Assembly: GCF_947251545.1 (NCBI RefSeq)
Contig: NZ_OX366362.1
Coordinates: 248,001 to 312,000, forward strand
DNA length: 64,000 nucleotides
From: Wolbachia endosymbiont (group A) of Anomoia purmunda
GTDB lineage: Bacteria; Pseudomonadota; Alphaproteobacteria; Rickettsiales; Anaplasmataceae
Reading direction: 5' to 3'
The translations under genes were made by a program, and so were the position numbers. The notes beneath the pieces are model-generated. The model was not told the DNA's origin. It searched no databases and was given only the letters and a program-made list of their open reading frames with translations. Positions 63,931-64,000 of the stretch are shown here, piece by piece (positions within the stretch are counted from its first letter, which is position 1; the number at the start of each line of letters is the position of its first letter).

Positions 63931-64000
63931 ATGCTAAAAATCGCCATAGTAGGCCTACCAAATGCTGGAAAATCGACCCTATTCAACAGATTAGTGGGAA
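63931..64000 (+). CDS. der: GTPase Der (EngA), 3' partial
   Basis: Only the first 23 codons are in the window: MLKIAIVGLPNAGKSTLFNRLV with the G1 motif GLPNAGKST. Der is a double-GTPase ribosome-assembly factor. The short N-terminus before G1 favours Der over Era or MnmE. The rest lies beyond the window. Confidence 0.75.
   Translation, partial: MLKIAIVGLPNAGKSTLFNRLVG

Overview
The window is AT-rich alphaproteobacterial DNA that I read as a Wolbachia chromosome (family Anaplasmataceae). The grounds are a 16S gene standing alone without 23S/5S, an ISWpi1-like IS5 element, many Wolbachia-type palindromic repeats, a phage WO-like portal fragment and a gene set typical of an obligate intracellular Rickettsiales bacterium. 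I cannot assign a strain or supergroup from this alone.

Layout. 1-8.3 kb: 5'-partial glycerol-1-phosphate dehydrogenase-like gene, a CAT-anticodon tRNA, purB, a 230-bp tandem duplication, then rplI-rpsR-rpsF (S6 carries a large internal insertion) and dnaE. 8.3-10.65 kb: a three-copy promoter-bearing repeat interrupted by a decayed IS5, followed by a decayed IS4. 10.65-22.8 kb: a 1240-residue membrane protein with SF2-helicase motifs, rimM, efp, an inositol-monophosphatase-like pseudoenzyme, hemA (5-aminolevulinate synthase), a secreted-type class-3 lipase with a long acidic tail, and htpG. 22.8-26.3 kb: second copy of the three-copy repeat, palindromes, an IS4 copy, a MITE-like element and an ORF-less group II intron. 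26.3-41.0 kb: carB, an SDR-family protein, an esterase, a small helical protein, pepP, mnmG, tRNA-His, murJ and an AsmA-like protein. 41.0-43.7 kb: a second IS4 copy sits between a phage portal fragment and a decapitated mannose-1-phosphate guanylyltransferase, so it marks a rearrangement joint. 43.7-51.6 kb: an unknown protein, sdhD/sdhC, 16S rRNA with its RNase III-type processing stem, a TPR-like protein, repeat copy 3, rpmF-plsX-fabH. 51.6-54.9 kb: one decayed and one intact IS110 (with a candidate bridge RNA), ending in a truncated rluD. 54.9-64.0 kb: a coiled-coil membrane protein, comEC split by an in-frame TGA, initiator tRNA, pdxH, mutM, tRNA-Thr, pccB, a frameshifted Wolbachia-type protein and the start of der.

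The strongest unusual signals are: (i) palindromic elements that have entered at least four, probably five, protein-coding genes in frame; (ii) a larger MITE-like unit built from those palindromes plus terminal inverted repeats, with target duplications visible at two loci; (iii) an ORF-less group II intron sitting at the end of one such unit, with a mismatch in domain V; (iv) a roughly 143-residue insertion inside helix 1 of ribosomal protein S6; and (v) several recent gene breakages (comEC, rluD, manC, the 62.8-63.8 kb gene). Housekeeping genes are otherwise intact, which fits a genome under mobile-element pressure with weak purifying selection.
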